Origin: Aliivibrio salmonicida LFI1238
Lineage (GTDB): Bacteria; Pseudomonadota; Gammaproteobacteria; Enterobacterales; Vibrionaceae
Direction of reading: 5' to 3'
NCBI RefSeq assembly: GCF_000196495.1
Contig: NC_011312.1
Coordinates: forward strand, 186,001 to 250,000
Length of the DNA: 64,000 nt
How positions within the stretch are numbered: position 1 is the stretch's first letter; each line of letters opens with the position of its first letter. This document shows, one piece after another, positions 63,413 to 64,000 of the stretch. The translations under genes and the position numbers were made by a program. The notes beneath the pieces are model-generated. The model made no database searches, had not been told where the DNA came from, and saw only the letters and a program-made list of their open reading frames with translations.

Positions 63413-64000
63413 ATGATCTACAGTATGACAGCTTACGCACGCCGCGAAGTAAAAGGCGATTGGGGAACGGCTGTGTGGGAAATCCGCTCAGTAAACCAAC
63501 GCTATTTAGAAACGTATTTCCGCATGCCGGAACAATTTCGTGGTTTAGAACCTGTATTGCGTGAGCGTTTTCGTAAGCGCCTTGCTCGCGGTAAAGTAGA
63601 ATGCCACCTACGTTTTGAATCAAACAACGCAGCAAGCAGCGAATTAAAAATCAATGAAGACCTAGCTCGCCAAGTAATTAAAGCGGCGCAGTGGGTAAAA
63701 ACTGAATCTGGCGAAGGCGGTATTAACCCTTTCCAAGTTCTGCAATGGCAAGGTGTGATGGAAGCGCCTGAGCAAGATTTCGATTCAATCAATAAAGAAT
63801 TATTGGCGGAGTTTGAATTGGCGGTTAATGATTTCGTTGAAGCGCGTGCAAGCGAAGGCGAAAACATGAAGGCGCTGATCGTTCAGCGTTTAGATGCGAT
63901 CACTACCGAAGCTGCGAAAGTTCGTGCACGTATGCCTGAGATTTTAGAATGGCAACGTAACCGTCTTCTGACTAAATTTGAAGATGCGAAAATTGAATTA
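63413..64000 (+). CDS. yicC: YicC family endoribonuclease-like protein, N-terminal part (cut by window end)
   Basis: 196 codons are visible without a stop, from ATG 63413 (MIYSMTAYARREVKGDWGTA) with GAGGA upstream. EIRSVNQRYLETYFRMPEQFRGLEPVLRERFRKRLARGKVE is split here as EIRSVNQRYLETYFRMPE and FRKRLARGKVECHLRFE. Both are typical of YicC/YloC proteins (about 287 aa). The family has been described as endoribonucleases. The C-terminus lies beyond the window. Confidence 0.93.
   Translation, partial: MIYSMTAYARREVKGDWGTAVWEIRSVNQRYLETYFRMPEQFRGLEPVLRERFRKRLARGKVECHLRFESNNAASSELKINEDLARQVIKAAQWVKTESGEGGINPFQVLQWQGVMEAPEQDFDSINKELLAEFELAVNDFVEARASEGENMKALIVQRLDAITTEAAKVRARMPEILEWQRNRLLTKFEDAKIEL

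Overview
The window looks like chromosomal DNA of an Aliivibrio/Vibrio-type gammaproteobacterium. The gene order and protein sequences (rhlB/trxA/rho, ubiD-fre, coaD, mutM, rpmGB, radC, coaBC, slmA, ompR-envZ, rph-pyrE) are those of Vibrionaceae. Three IS families (IS66, IS30, IS982) plus many freshly broken genes recall the decayed genome of the fish pathogen Aliivibrio salmonicida. That species call is inference from memory, not a database match.

Region 1 (1-6800) is housekeeping: rhlB (cut by the window start), trxA, rho, an exported protein of unknown function with a 9-bp tandem repeat, ubiD with a duplicated C-terminal domain, a small 2Fe-2S ferredoxin and the flavin reductase fre.

Region 2 (6815-12400) is a rearrangement junction. 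An IS66 element without target duplication is fused to the last third of coaD. A sulfatase-type membrane protein and mutM follow. This 3259-bp block (9131-12389) recurs at 41336-44594, where coaD is complete.

Region 3 (12490-41524) is the LPS core/O-antigen locus held between those two direct repeats. The plus-strand left end carries hldD, a WaaL-type ligase, waaF, waaA and a GT52-like transferase. After an IS30 element comes a minus-strand, tightly coupled operon for a legionaminic-type nonulosonic acid (legB, legC, legG, legI, an acetyltransferase, a PtmE-like nucleotidyltransferase, legF and an N-acetyl-sugar amidotransferase), headed by wecE and an unassigned protein. A minus-strand kdkA / YejM-like sulfatase / rmlBADC / glycosyltransferase operon follows. 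The plus-strand right end carries a heptosyltransferase-like gene, waaE, a GT4 transferase and coaD. legF, rmlD and wecD each carry in-frame stops, so the CMP-legionaminate, dTDP-rhamnose and dTDP-Fuc4NAc branches all look interrupted. No Wzx flippase or second Wzy-like protein is seen.

Region 4 (44590-64000) is housekeeping again: a small membrane protein, rpmG, rpmB, radC, coaBC, slmA, an LpxL-type acyltransferase, greB, tex, an unknown protein, bioH, comF (split by IS982 with a 6-bp target duplication), xanP (frameshifted in a G7 run), envZ, ompR, an orphan ParA-type ATPase, pyrE (frameshifted), rph and yicC (cut by the window end).

The most unusual structure is a family of at least twelve interspersed imperfect palindromes (about 135-270 bp) with near 50-bp terminal inverted repeats starting CTAGAAACTATACGCTGCGC. 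They occur in intergenic gaps between 12.2 and 62.5 kb. One marks the exact end of the 3.26-kb duplication, two separate normally adjacent operon genes (ompR/envZ and rph/pyrE), and two supply stop codons to neighbouring genes. No tRNA, rRNA or CRISPR array was seen.
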